A stretch of DNA of 34,630 nucleotides from Accumulibacter sp. (GCA_020049495.1 JAIFKU010000106.1:1-34630); one strand, 5' to 3'. Numbered from the stretch's first letter, positions 6,963 through 15,206 are shown. The notes: generated from the letters alone by a model not told the origin. Made by a program: numbers and translations.

Positions 6963-8111
6963 TCATTTTTTGATCAGCTTGCCCAATGAATCGCCAATGC
7001 CCTTTGCCGCACCGCTTCCGACACTCCCGACGCCCTTGGCCAGCCCCTCGATGCTGACGCCAAGCGAGTTGGCCACCGACGATCCGATGCGCGTGGTCAG
7101 ATTCTCGTTGAGCGAGAAGCGGGGATCGTTGAGATCGCCATCGAGCACAAACTTGACCGAAATCTTTCCGTTGCGGTTCTTCAGCATAGCGATGGCCGCG
7201 CCGCGCGGCATGCCCATGATCGTGCCGGAAGCCGAGGCCAGTTCGAGATTGCTGATCGTCAGGGTGCCGGGGGCGTGAAGCTTGCCCTTCTGGACAGTGG
7301 ATTTGAGTTCGAAGTCGAGCACTCCTTTTTTCACGCCGCTCTCGGTGGCCTTGATCAGGTAGGGCTGCAGTGCGACCAGATCAACGCCGCGCAGTAGGGT
7401 ACTGATGCCCGACTCTCGCGTGGCCAGTTCGGCAGTGCCGGAGATCGATATCTTGCCGTCCTGGCGCACGCCCTTGATGACCCCGACCAGATTGATCTGG
7501 CTCTGGCCCTTGAGATCAGGTAACTGGAGCTTGCCGATAGTGGCATTGATCTGTTCGAGACGGATTTTGTGCGCAGGCTGCCGGATCGTGGCGTCAAAAA
7601 ACTCGATCGTTCCGTTGACCAGTTCGATCTTGCCGATGCTGACCGGTGGCACGCCACCAGCCTCTTTCTTGCCGGCCTTGTCTGTTGCGCCCGGGGCGGC
7701 CGGCTTTTCAAGCAGGCTGGGCAGAACGCGCATGCGCCCATCCCTGGCGCGCAACATGGCGATGTAGGCGCCTTCGATACGGATGCTTTCCACGACCACC
7801 TTGGCCGTGAGCAGATCCATGATCGAGGGGGTGATCAGGATGCGTTCGGCGCGCAACTGGTCTTCGGCCGGCCACAGATTTCGTTTGTCCGTGTTTTCCG
7901 GTACGCGCGGTGCACGAATCCGGATGCCGATGACTTCGACACCGGTCAGGCTGACCCGGATCTCCTTGACTTCGCCTTGCGGGCCAAGCGCCTTTTCGAC
8001 CTGCCCCTTGAGTGACTGAATGGCGAACTGGAATGCCGCAATTCCGGCAATCAGTAAAACAATCAGAGTGCCGCCAATGATCAGTGTCCAGCGTCGGGTT
8101 CTGGTGCTCAT
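6963..8111 (-). CDS. DUF748/AsmA-like envelope protein
   Basis: A 382-residue protein with one N-terminal membrane anchor (LIIGGTLIVLLIAGIAAFQF, residues about 10-29) and a long beta-rich periplasmic part. That part contains repeated blocks such as VESIRIEGAYIAMLR, IGKIELVNGTIEFFD and LDGDLNDPRFSLNE. This matches the DUF748/AsmA-like families, which are relatives of bridge-like lipid transfer proteins found between inner and outer membranes. The C-terminus is Gly/Ser/Lys rich (LAKGVGSVGSGAAKGIGDSL). Exact function is unknown. It lies upstream of the DUF3617 gene in the same direction and may share its transcript. Confidence 0.75.
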   Translation of the reverse strand: MSTRTRRWTLIIGGTLIVLLIAGIAAFQFAIQSLKGQVEKALGPQGEVKEIRVSLTGVEVIGIRIRAPRVPENTDKRNLWPAEDQLRAERILITPSIMDLLTAKVVVESIRIEGAYIAMLRARDGRMRVLPSLLEKPAAPGATDKAGKKEAGGVPPVSIGKIELVNGTIEFFDATIRQPAHKIRLEQINATIGKLQLPDLKGQSQINLVGVIKGVRQDGKISISGTAELATRESGISTLLRGVDLVALQPYLIKATESGVKKGVLDFELKSTVQKGKLHAPGTLTISNLELASASGTIMGMPRGAAIAMLKNRNGKISVKFVLDGDLNDPRFSLNENLTTRIGSSVANSLGVSIEGLAKGVGSVGSGAAKGIGDSLGKLIKK

Positions 8112-8291
8112 GATCGACCTCGAAAATTGGAATAGTCGGAATATTATGCTTCTTCAGGCGAGCGTTGGTGTATCCGTTGGCGATGCTTTTCCACGAACTT
8201 GCAACAGAACACTATTTTGGCAAACAAGCCAAGTATGGTCTATCATTGAACTTGTCGGGATTGGCCAATCCCGGAGCAGGAGGAATGAGTC

Positions 8292-8552
8292 ATGGAAGTC
8301 GGTTCAGTTAGTTCAAGCAGTGCTAATGCCTTGATCGCCAGTGCGCAGGCTCAGGCGCGGGTGCGTCAGTCCGAGCAGGATCAGCAGACGCAGCAATCCC
8401 AGCAGGCTCAACGAAATCAGCAGGCGCAGAACAGTCAGCCCGCTGATGAACGTGAGGCGGCGGCTGCCGTTCGCAACGAAGCCGAAACCAGTCGGCCTAC
8501 AGTCAATGCCAACGGGCAGACGGTGGGGACGCGGGTTAATACCACCGCCTGA
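8292..8552 (+). CDS. Small Gln/Ala-rich protein, unknown function
   Basis: An 86-residue protein not recognised as a named family. The start at 8292 is backed by AGGAGG at 8278-8283. The N-terminus (MEVGSVSSSSANALIASAQA) is Ser/Ala rich. The middle (residues about 25-50) is a low-complexity stretch of repeated QQxQ and QQAQ units likely to form a disordered or coiled segment. The C-terminus ends NANGQTVGTRVNTTA. There are no Cys residues, no signal peptide and no membrane helix. It stands alone between two minus-strand genes. Confidence 0.7.
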   Translation: MEVGSVSSSSANALIASAQAQARVRQSEQDQQTQQSQQAQRNQQAQNSQPADEREAAAAVRNEAETSRPTVNANGQTVGTRVNTTA

Positions 8553-8567
8553 ACTATCCATCGCGGT

Positions 8568-8885
8568 TCAGGTGATCCGGGCCTGAACCCATAATGTGCC
8601 GCCGATCATGGCGGCTATTGACGCGAAGACAAGCGCTGCACGGATCGTCGCATATATCTTGGGGTTGCCTTGGCGGTCGGCCAGCGCAAAAATATGCAGT
8701 GCTCCCCAGGCTACTACCAAGCCAAGCAGCAATGATCCCCCGATGATCTGCAGTTCTGCCCAATCAAGCGTCAGCAGGCGTCCTTCGCGCCAGGGTTTGA
8801 CGACGAATACGCCAAACGTCCAGAACAGGGAACTGCTGCCTGCGGCACAGAGCAGGGCGACGATGCGGGTGATCCAGTTTTCCAT
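8568..8885 (-). CDS. Small integral membrane protein, unknown function
   Basis: A 105-residue protein with three clear hydrophobic segments: about residues 4-28 (ITRIVALLCAAGSSSLFWTF), about 45-66 (IIGGSLLLGLVVAWGALHIF) and about 80-99 (IRAALVFASIAAMIGGTLWV). No family is recognised. It begins 28 bp beyond the stop of the methyltransferase gene, so the two probably form an operon. The stop lies 15 bp from the stop of the convergent Gln-rich gene. Confidence 0.75.
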   Translation of the reverse strand: MENWITRIVALLCAAGSSSLFWTFGVFVVKPWREGRLLTLDWAELQIIGGSLLLGLVVAWGALHIFALADRQGNPKIYATIRAALVFASIAAMIGGTLWVQARIT

Positions 8886-8912
8886 GGTATTCCTTGATGC
8901 GGACAGCGGCGT

Positions 8913-9749
8913 TCAGTTTGTCTTCCCGGCGAGCATGAACCGGTCGCGCAATTCGTCAAGATTGAGTTCATGCAAAATCGCGGCCAGCCGCTCTTCTGCG
9001 TTTTTTCGCACTTGCCCGGTCTGGCGGGCAATGATCAGTTCGTTTTTCATCGAATGCTCCCAGCCAACCAGTTCGGTGACCGTCAGTTGATAGCCGTGCG
9101 CTTCAAGTTGCAGGCAGCGCAGGGCGTTGGTCAGCAGGCTGCCGAATTCGCGGGTGTGTACCGGATGGCGCCACAGTTCCGAAAGCGGTGTTTTAGAGAA
9201 AGAGTCGTTCTTGTTCTTGCGCAACACGGCGGCAACTTCGGCTTGGCAGCAGGGGACCAGCACGATGAACCTGGCCTGCTTGTGCAGGGCGAAGCGGATG
9301 GCGTCATCCGTCGCGGTATTGCAGGCGTGCAGCGCGGTGACGAAGTCGATGCGTGCGGGCAGGGCCGGTGAGCGGATTGACTCATCGACCGTCTGATTGA
9401 GAAAGCTCATGCGCTCGAAATGCAGGCGCTGTGCCAGTTCGACTGATTTTTCGACGAGTTCCGGGCGTGTTTCGATGCCGAAGATATGACCCTCTGCTCT
9501 TGACTTGAAGAACAGGTCGTAGAGGATGAAACCCAGATAGGACTTGCCGGCACCGTGATCGGCCAAGGTCAGGTTTGCACGGGTATCCTGCAACTCGGCA
9601 AGCAGCGGTTCAATGAAGTTGAACAGGTGATAGACCTGCTTAAGCTTGCGCCGACTGTCCTGATTGAGTTTGCCGTCGCGGGTCAGGATGTGCAGTTCCT
9701 TGAGCAACTCGATCGACTGCTCGGGCTTAATTTCGGGGATGAGCGGCAC
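8913..9749 (-). CDS. SAM-dependent methyltransferase (Methyltransf_32 type)
   Basis: The GTG start at 9749 (278 aa) is preferred because AGGA lies 6 bp upstream. The longer open frame to 9881 runs across the 5' end of the divergent ylqF and has no ribosome site. From the GTG start the SAM-binding motif I is LTLADHGAGKSYLGFILYD (about residues 60-78). An acidic loop IFGIETRPELVEKS follows, then ALHACNTATDDAIRF and VPCCQAEV. The DxGxGKG/S-Y-L-F pattern with VPCCQ is typical of the Methyltransf_32 group, whose eukaryotic relatives include METTL25-like and GSTCD proteins. The substrate is unknown, and an RNA target is only a guess. Confidence 0.8.
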   Translation of the reverse strand: MPLIPEIKPEQSIELLKELHILTRDGKLNQDSRRKLKQVYHLFNFIEPLLAELQDTRANLTLADHGAGKSYLGFILYDLFFKSRAEGHIFGIETRPELVEKSVELAQRLHFERMSFLNQTVDESIRSPALPARIDFVTALHACNTATDDAIRFALHKQARFIVLVPCCQAEVAAVLRKNKNDSFSKTPLSELWRHPVHTREFGSLLTNALRCLQLEAHGYQLTVTELVGWEHSMKNELIIARQTGQVRKNAEERLAAILHELNLDELRDRFMLAGKTN

Positions 9750-9854
9750 AGGTTTCCTGAGGCGTGTTGGCAAAAAAGCCCATTTTAGACGCAATGACCT
9801 TGAGCGGTCGAACAAATGGGATAATGGCGGCCTTTTCACAGAGTCAGATTTTTC

Positions 9855-10742
9855 ATGGCGATTCAGTGGTATCCCGGTCACATGACCTCGGCGCGCAAAA
9901 AGGCGGCCGAGACGATGGCGTCAATCGATGTGGTGATCGAGGTGCTCGATGCGCGTCTGCCGGAAGCCAGCACCAATCCGCTCGTGCGCGAACTGCGCCT
10001 GCACCGCCAGCGTCCCTGCCTCAAGGTACTGAACAAGTCCGATCTGGCGGACCCTGATGTCACCCGGGCCTGGCTGGCCTACTACAACCGGCAGCACGGG
10101 GTAAAGGCCGTGGCCATCTCAAGCAAGAACCAGAGCGAGGTGGCGCGCCTTCCAGCGCTGTGTCAGAGCCTTGCGCCGCATCGCAACGATAACACCAAGC
10201 AGTTGCGCATGATGATCATGGGTATTCCCAACGTCGGAAAATCAACGCTGATGAATGCCTTGGTCAAACGCAAGATCGCCAAGGTTGGCGATGAGCCGGC
10301 GGTGACCAAGTCGCAGCAGATGCATCAGATCAGCGTCCGTCATTCGATTGTCGATACGCCGGGCCTGATGTGGCCAAAGATCGAATATCCGAGCGACGGC
10401 CTGATGCTTGCCGCAAGCCATGCCGTCGGACGCAACGCCATCATCGACGAGGAAGTGGCGGTTTTTCTGGTCGCTCTCCTGCTCGACCGTTACCCGGCAC
10501 TGTTGTCGGCGCGTTATGGTTTTTCGCTCGAGGGACTCGATGCGGTGGGGGTTGTCGAAGGGGTCGCCAGGCGACGCGGCTTGCTCATGCGCGGTGGTGA
10601 ACCCGATTTCGAGAAAGCGTCTACCGTGTTGTTGCAGGATTACCGCGATGGCAAACTCGGGCGCATCAGTCTGGAAACACCGGAGACACGCCGCGTGATG
10701 CTCGGCACAGGAATTGAAGCGCTGGAACCGGTGGTGGAATAA
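9855..10742 (+). CDS. ylqF: Ribosome biogenesis GTPase YlqF/RbgA
   Basis: A 295-residue circularly permuted GTPase. It begins MAIQWYPGHMTSARKK, the family-specific N-terminus. G4 (LNKSDL) comes before G1 (GIPNVGKSTLMNAL), and G3 (VDTPGLMWP) follows. The C-terminal region is an ANTAR-like helical domain (LDAVGVVEGVARRRG...FEKASTVLLQDYRDGKLGR, residues about 230-280). RbgA binds the maturing 50S subunit and its GTP hydrolysis supports late assembly. Length matches the family. It is divergent from the methyltransferase gene. Confidence 0.93.
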   Translation: MAIQWYPGHMTSARKKAAETMASIDVVIEVLDARLPEASTNPLVRELRLHRQRPCLKVLNKSDLADPDVTRAWLAYYNRQHGVKAVAISSKNQSEVARLPALCQSLAPHRNDNTKQLRMMIMGIPNVGKSTLMNALVKRKIAKVGDEPAVTKSQQMHQISVRHSIVDTPGLMWPKIEYPSDGLMLAASHAVGRNAIIDEEVAVFLVALLLDRYPALLSARYGFSLEGLDAVGVVEGVARRRGLLMRGGEPDFEKASTVLLQDYRDGKLGRISLETPETRRVMLGTGIEALEPVVE

Positions 10743-10746
10743 GCGC

Positions 10747-10998
10747 TTATGGGCGAGCGCCTGGTGCCTGTTCAGGCTTGACGATATACTGCTTGACCAG
10801 AGGAATCACGGTTGTTGTAATGTACCAGCCGCCGAAACCGAGCAGACTGAGCCAGAAAATCGTCTGTATGACGAAATTTCGCGCATTGCGCTGTTGCCGG
10901 CTGATCTTCTTTCCCGGGTCGGTAGCGCCACAGCGCGGGCAGGCAAGCGCCGACGTATCAACCTGATGACCACAGGCGCGGCAAGGCACGAGCGACAT
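10747..10998 (-). CDS. Zinc-ribbon membrane protein, unknown function
   Basis: An 83-residue protein. Residues 6-9 (CRAC) and about 20-23 (CPRC) form a CXXC-CXXC zinc ribbon. A basic segment (KKISRQQRNARN) and one membrane helix (FVIQTIFWLSLLGFGGWYIT, about residues 42-61) follow. It resembles the short zinc-ribbon-plus-TM proteins common in Proteobacteria, whose role is unknown. It ends 4 bp from the stop of the convergent ylqF. Confidence 0.75.
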   Translation of the reverse strand: MSLVPCRACGHQVDTSALACPRCGATDPGKKISRQQRNARNFVIQTIFWLSLLGFGGWYITTTVIPLVKQYIVKPEQAPGARP

Positions 10999-11077
10999 GG
11001 CGATATCCTTATGCGTATGACCGTGAAATTATAGTCTGTCCTCAACTTATTTGTAGATACGCCTGAAAGACCGAACC

Positions 11078-11290
11078 ATGAAAGACCGCCTGACCGAACT
11101 CGAAATCAAGACGAGCCTGACCGAGGATATGGTGGAAGTCCTCAATCGCACTGTGTTCAGGCAGCAGGAACAGATCGATTTGTTACAGGCCCAGTTGCGC
11201 CATCTCTACGGGCAGATCCGGGCGAATGCCGAAGCTGCCGAGAATGCCGAGCCGCGGGATCTTCGCGACGAGATTCCGCCGCATTATTGA
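11078..11290 (+). CDS. slyX: SlyX family protein
   Basis: A 70-residue protein. It consists of a predicted coiled coil (LTELEIKTSLTEDMVEVLNR and VFRQQEQIDLLQAQLRHLYG) and the conserved C-terminal motif RDEIPPHY. Length, coiled-coil character and the IPPHY ending are the SlyX signature. Function is unknown; in E. coli slyX lies near slyD, which is not seen here. Confidence 0.92.
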   Translation: MKDRLTELEIKTSLTEDMVEVLNRTVFRQQEQIDLLQAQLRHLYGQIRANAEAAENAEPRDLRDEIPPHY

Positions 11291-11546
11291 GCGTGGTGTT
11301 TGGCCATTGATTGAATCCGTCCAATACCCCCTCTGCAACGCCCGTCCATCGGCAACCTTCAGCAAGCATGCTCTGGAGGCAGCGTAAATATTGCCGCTCA
11401 GGCCAATGGAAGTGGCCGGATGAACTGGCCAGAACAATGGGAGTTGTAATAGAGTTGGCCTGTCTCACGAAATGAAATAGTGTTATCAGCAACAGGAAGC
11501 GTCTTTTTACGAGTGGCTTGCTGAAAACCCATGGGGTAATACATTG

Positions 11547-13055
11547 ATGGTCTATCTGGCGATCATTCTTGTCACATTCTCGATATTTATAATCTATAAG
11601 GAGAAGGGCGACTCCAGGATTTTTCTGTTTCTGCTCACGGCCGGATGGATTATTTCCGTGTTCTTTTTCATTGTATATATCCAGTATCTTGATCAGCAGG
11701 AGTTGTATCAGAACCTGTTCTCAAAGAAAGTACTGATTACAAAGTTGTTGCCGAAATTCAGCATTGCCCTGTTCGGAAGCACGGAAAAAATAATAACGGT
11801 GATGAACTTTGGCATTGTCATTTTCATCTATTCGTCACTCTGCTTTCCGCTTTCCTTTCTCAAGCCGCTGAGGACGAATGTCAGGCTGTACATAATTCTT
11901 GCAGTCCCGCAAATATTGCAATTCTTCATTTACTCGCCCTGGGCGTTTGAAACAGTATATAGGGTGCTATTTATATCGCCCTATCAGGAAACAGTCAGCT
12001 TTCCTGAATTCTATTCCATTGAAGAAACGATCAATCTGGTCACAAACTTTATAAATCATACCTACATGGCACTTGGCTTTGTAATGATGATTTACAACTA
12101 CTTTATTGCGCCAAAGATCAAATACTTCCGCAGCTACTATTTCCTGATAGCTTCAGGATACACCTCCATTCTCCTGCTGTTCATCACTTTCCTCTGGTGG
12201 GCGCCAAAGCGACTCATATCACTGACCACAGCGAATGATTCCATGCACTTTCTTCCGGTGTCCATTCTGGTTGAGGGAAATATCATCGGGTATTATCCCC
12301 ATATAATGCTTGTTTCATTTGTCACGCTGCTTTTTGCGCTATACCGGTTCAATCATCTTTATTTTTCGTTGCAAAGCATACGGACAAATATTTACCGTTC
12401 TTTCGATATTTCAAATTCGGGCATACGGTTTTACAACCATATGGTCAAGAATTTTGCGATGGCGGTTCTTGTCGATGCAGAGTCGCTTAAAGACAAAATC
12501 AAGGATTCGCCAGCGATCAATCCGTATGTGGACCGGATAATAAAGAACTCGAATGAACTTCTGAACACGGTCAATGGCATTCAGTCCAAATTCGCCATTA
12601 CAGCCTTGAATCTGTCTGTTTCCAGTGTGAAGGAGATCATGGATCGGGCACTGGAAAATCAGAAATTTGAGGATGTTTCATTGAAATATGATGTTGACCA
12701 AGAACCGATTCAGGTTTTGCTTGACCCGCAACACATGAAGGAAGTGTTCGTCAATCTCCTGAACAATTCCCTGCAGGCCATGAAGAGTGAACCGCGAGAG
12801 GTCTCTGTGGCGATTCACAAAAACAAATCATGGGTAAATATTTCGGTTTCGGACAACGGGCATGGAATTGAAAAGGAAAACCTGGACAAAATTTTCATTC
12901 CGTTCTTCAGTACCGAAAACAGACGTGAGAACTGGGGGCTCGGACTAAGCTACTGTTACCGGGTAATAATGGCTCACCAGGGAAGGATATTCGTCGAATC
13001 GGAACCGGGGTACGGAACGACAGTAAGGATTCTTCTTCCTTTGGCTGAAAATTGA
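11547..13055 (+). CDS. 7-TM membrane sensor histidine kinase
   Basis: From the ATG at 11547 the product is 502 aa. About seven hydrophobic helices fill residues 1-275, with only short loops outside the membrane. The dimerisation/phosphoacceptor region has RFYNHMVKNFAMAVLVD with His298, resembling the NHxxKN type of H-box. The ATPase domain is complete: N box VNLLNNSLQAM (about 400-410), G1 DNGHGIE (Asp436), F box IFIPFFST, G2 WGLGLSYC (463-470) and G3 GYGTTVRILLP. It should autophosphorylate and pass phosphate to the response regulator encoded convergently 37 bp away. The gene is visibly more AT-rich than its neighbours and the start has only a weak ribosome site. Confidence 0.88.
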   Translation: MVYLAIILVTFSIFIIYKEKGDSRIFLFLLTAGWIISVFFFIVYIQYLDQQELYQNLFSKKVLITKLLPKFSIALFGSTEKIITVMNFGIVIFIYSSLCFPLSFLKPLRTNVRLYIILAVPQILQFFIYSPWAFETVYRVLFISPYQETVSFPEFYSIEETINLVTNFINHTYMALGFVMMIYNYFIAPKIKYFRSYYFLIASGYTSILLLFITFLWWAPKRLISLTTANDSMHFLPVSILVEGNIIGYYPHIMLVSFVTLLFALYRFNHLYFSLQSIRTNIYRSFDISNSGIRFYNHMVKNFAMAVLVDAESLKDKIKDSPAINPYVDRIIKNSNELLNTVNGIQSKFAITALNLSVSSVKEIMDRALENQKFEDVSLKYDVDQEPIQVLLDPQHMKEVFVNLLNNSLQAMKSEPREVSVAIHKNKSWVNISVSDNGHGIEKENLDKIFIPFFSTENRRENWGLGLSYCYRVIMAHQGRIFVESEPGYGTTVRILLPLAEN

Positions 13056-13092
13056 TCGCATTCCAGACCTTGGCTTCAATAGCCTTTAAATG

Positions 13093-13776
13093 TCAATGGC
13101 GTATTGATTGCCGCAGAAGATCCAGTGAGTGAGTATTCATTATTGTTTTCACGACTTCGCTTGAGTTTTTCATTTCAAGTTTTTTCAGAATGCTTCCAAC
13201 ATGAGTTTTGACTGTCGATAACTCAATGCATCGAATGTGGGAAATCTCGTTCCGGGTTTTCCCATCACAGAGCAGCAGCAGTATGTCGAGTTCAACCTGT
13301 GTCAGAACCCTGACGATGTTGATGATGAAACGGAGGGAATCCTGGTGCCCTCTGAGATTGACAAATTCTTTTCTAAGCTTTTTCGAGATCATCGGGGAAA
13401 GCGACGATTGATCAATATAGGCGGACTTGACCGAGGTGAGAATTTCATCCGGCTGCGCATTTTTCAGAAGGTAGTCGACCGCGCCGATCTGAAAGGCATT
13501 GAAGACGGTTTCGTCGTCCTCAAGTACTGTTGACATGATGATTTTGACAGAGCTCAGGGCAGAGCAGATGCGCATTGCGCTGATGATACCCGCGCGGTCA
13601 TTCTCCATCACAACGTCCATGAGAATAACGTCGGGGCGCTGCTTGAAAGCAATAGCCTCGGCCTCCTCTCCGGAGGAAGCCAGTCCCACGACCTCAATGG
13701 CAGGGTCACTGGATAAAACTTCCCGGAACCGCTCACGGAAAGTTTCCATGTCATCTACAATCAATACTCTAATCAT
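13093..13776 (-). CDS. NarL/FixJ-type response regulator
   Basis: A 227-residue two-domain protein. The receiver domain (1-125) has Asp8-Asp9, phosphoacceptor Asp54 in VILMDVVM, switch residues Ser82-Thr83 and Lys105 in LLKNA. The C-terminal LuxR-type helix-turn-helix (about 158-215) reads LTQVELDILLLLCDGKTRNE, then ELSTVKTHVGSILKKLEM. It is a transcriptional regulator probably phosphorylated by the adjacent kinase. A likely target is the set of dyads at 15125-15191 in the TRAP intergenic region; this is inferred from position. It lies 80 bp upstream, in the transcriptional sense, of nothing on its own strand but the lone binding-protein gene, which is co-directional and precedes it. Confidence 0.9.
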   Translation of the reverse strand: MIRVLIVDDMETFRERFREVLSSDPAIEVVGLASSGEEAEAIAFKQRPDVILMDVVMENDRAGIISAMRICSALSSVKIIMSTVLEDDETVFNAFQIGAVDYLLKNAQPDEILTSVKSAYIDQSSLSPMISKKLRKEFVNLRGHQDSLRFIINIVRVLTQVELDILLLLCDGKTRNEISHIRCIELSTVKTHVGSILKKLEMKNSSEVVKTIMNTHSLDLLRQSIRH

Positions 13777-13856
13777 GGCTGGTCAGGATAAAGTCTGGTT
13801 TCATTTTCTTTGCTGGCGTAAGAGGCCTATACGGGATTGTGGGGTGAGTCCTGATT

Positions 13857-14879
13857 TCAGTATTTTCTGGCCAGCCTGGAAATCAACTGTTGCTCTTTCT
13901 CCATGTGGATTCTTTTTGCATTCTCGAACTGAATAGTTCGGCAAATGCTGACTGCCCTTGCATAATCGTCCTTGCTGAACTCGGCTGTCTTGACACCATA
14001 TATTTCCTTGAGAATTCGTTCATTCCGCAGGTCAAATTCGATGGCCCAGTCAAGTTGTTCCTTCGCTGAATCCTTAGCCGCCTGCATGACTAAGGTGGCC
14101 AACTCTTTTGGAAGTTTCCGGACAAATCTTCCGCTCAGAATACCCGGCATGGCCATGTAATTATGGCCTGTTCTCAGTACATATTTCGAGCTTTCATAAA
14201 ATTTCATTCCCAGAATTGAAGTCATGGTGTTCTCTGCACCATCAACTGCACCGACTTTCAACGCGTGATGAAGTTCAAGATAGGCGGTCGGAATCGGGTT
14301 GGCGCCCAGAGCGCGCCATGCGCTGACTTCGCTTGGGCCGGTCATCGTTCGAATCTTGAGTGCCCGCAGATCGTCCAGTTTCAGAAGTTCTGATCGGCTG
14401 AATACGTTCCGGAGACCTTCCGTAAACACTCCCACAAAGTAATCACCACGTCGTTCGGATACCGCATTAACCAGCCTCTCGTTGACTTCGCTGTTGATCA
14501 CAGCCTTCATGTGAGCCCAGTTCTTGAACGTATAGGGCGGGCTGTAAATATCAACTTCCGGTACAAAGTTCGCGTACTTGGCTGAAGAGTGGATGGTGAA
14601 GTCAACCGCGCCGCTCTGCATTTTTTCGGCAATCTGTTCTTCATCACCCAAAACGCCATCCGGAAATATTTCAACCATGATCCTGCCGCCCGTTCGTTCC
14701 TCAACCAGCTTTTTCAGGATGACCATGCCTTGATACTGACCGCTGATCTTCGGATTGTTCGTGGCCGCTTTCAGCACAAATTTCGCGGCTGTAGATTTTT
14801 CTTGAACCGCTGCTGAATATGCGCAGTACGGAAAAATGAGCGAAGCAACGAAAAGTGAAGTGAAAAGAAAACGTTTCAT
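13857..14879 (-). CDS. TRAP transporter solute-binding protein (DctP family), lone copy
   Basis: The start at 14879 is chosen because AGGAA lies 5 bp upstream and a signal peptide follows at once (MKRFLFTSLFVASLIFPYCA, cleavage near YSA). The 340-residue product has the DctP landmarks DGVLGDEEQIAEKMQSGAVD, YSPPYTFKNWAHM, KIRTMTGPSE (Arg that contacts the substrate carboxylate), VGAVDGAENTMTSILGMKFY and a basic C-terminus. It is clearly a paralogue of the DctP encoded divergently at 15356 (shared SSAKYANFVPE-type, RTMTGP and GAENTMTS blocks). Unlike that copy it has no permease genes beside it and instead sits next to the two-component genes. It may deliver substrate to the shared permease or act as a periplasmic sensor. 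Confidence 0.88.
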   Translation of the reverse strand: MKRFLFTSLFVASLIFPYCAYSAAVQEKSTAAKFVLKAATNNPKISGQYQGMVILKKLVEERTGGRIMVEIFPDGVLGDEEQIAEKMQSGAVDFTIHSSAKYANFVPEVDIYSPPYTFKNWAHMKAVINSEVNERLVNAVSERRGDYFVGVFTEGLRNVFSRSELLKLDDLRALKIRTMTGPSEVSAWRALGANPIPTAYLELHHALKVGAVDGAENTMTSILGMKFYESSKYVLRTGHNYMAMPGILSGRFVRKLPKELATLVMQAAKDSAKEQLDWAIEFDLRNERILKEIYGVKTAEFSKDDYARAVSICRTIQFENAKRIHMEKEQQLISRLARKY

Positions 14880-14955
14880 GGAATTCCTGCTCGAAAAGCG
14901 AATGGCTTGAATCAATATACAGTCGCGGCTTTTGATCTGCGTAGTATGCACGTAC

Positions 14956-14969
14956 GACGAATTTTCGTC
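14956..14969. promoter_or_regulatory. Short palindrome in divergent promoter region
   Basis: GACGAA (14956-14961) and TTCGTC (14964-14969) form a perfect 6-bp-arm palindrome with a TT centre, 77 bp upstream of the lone binding-protein start. It differs from the dyads further right, so it may be a second operator or a chance palindrome. Confidence 0.35.
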
Positions 14970-15124
14970 TCCGGACCATGCAACTTTTTTTGTGGATCGT
15001 CTTGTTGCCCATAAGACCGATTCGTCACAGAGGGTAAATGTCCGCTCAGGTGCAATGCCTTGTCCAGCATTATTCTTTGTGATCAGAGCCAGAATCCATC
15101 GATTTCTGTCTGTCCAGATCAAAT

Positions 15125-15191
15125 GGTGGAGAAAATATCCACCCTTGAGGTGGATGAAAAATCATCCTTTGAGGTGGAGTAAATCTCCAAC
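15125..15191. promoter_or_regulatory. Three 19-bp dyads at exact 24-bp spacing (putative operator array)
   Basis: Each unit has the form GGTGGA, a central A/T-rich run, and then TCCACC or a close variant. Unit 1 (15125-15143) is GGTGGAGAAAATATCCACC, unit 2 (15149-15167) is GGTGGATGAAAAATCATCC and unit 3 (15173-15191) is GGTGGAGTAAATCTCCAAC. Starts are spaced exactly 24 bp. Each unit is a dyad with 6 of 7 arm pairs matching. They lie between the divergent DctP genes, ending 16 bp before the small ORF at 15207. The array looks like a cooperative binding site, plausibly for the neighbouring response regulator. The binding protein is not shown by the sequence. Confidence 0.7.
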
Positions 15192-15206
15192 TTACGCAAG
15201 TAAGGA

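Larger units (their letters stand above)
14880..15206. other. Divergent TRAP intergenic region
   Basis: About 330 bp between the two divergent binding-protein genes, with no credible long frame. It contains a 14-bp palindrome at 14956-14969 (GACGAA-TT-TTCGTC) nearer the lone binding protein. It also contains the three phased dyads at 15125-15191 nearer the TRAP operon. A sigma-54-type promoter (GG-N10-GC) was looked for and not found. Confidence 0.7.

Noticed and set aside
14880..15122. N-terminal extension of the lone TRAP binding protein
   Set aside because: It would place the clear signal peptide internally and run through the operator region; AGGAA supports the start at 14879.
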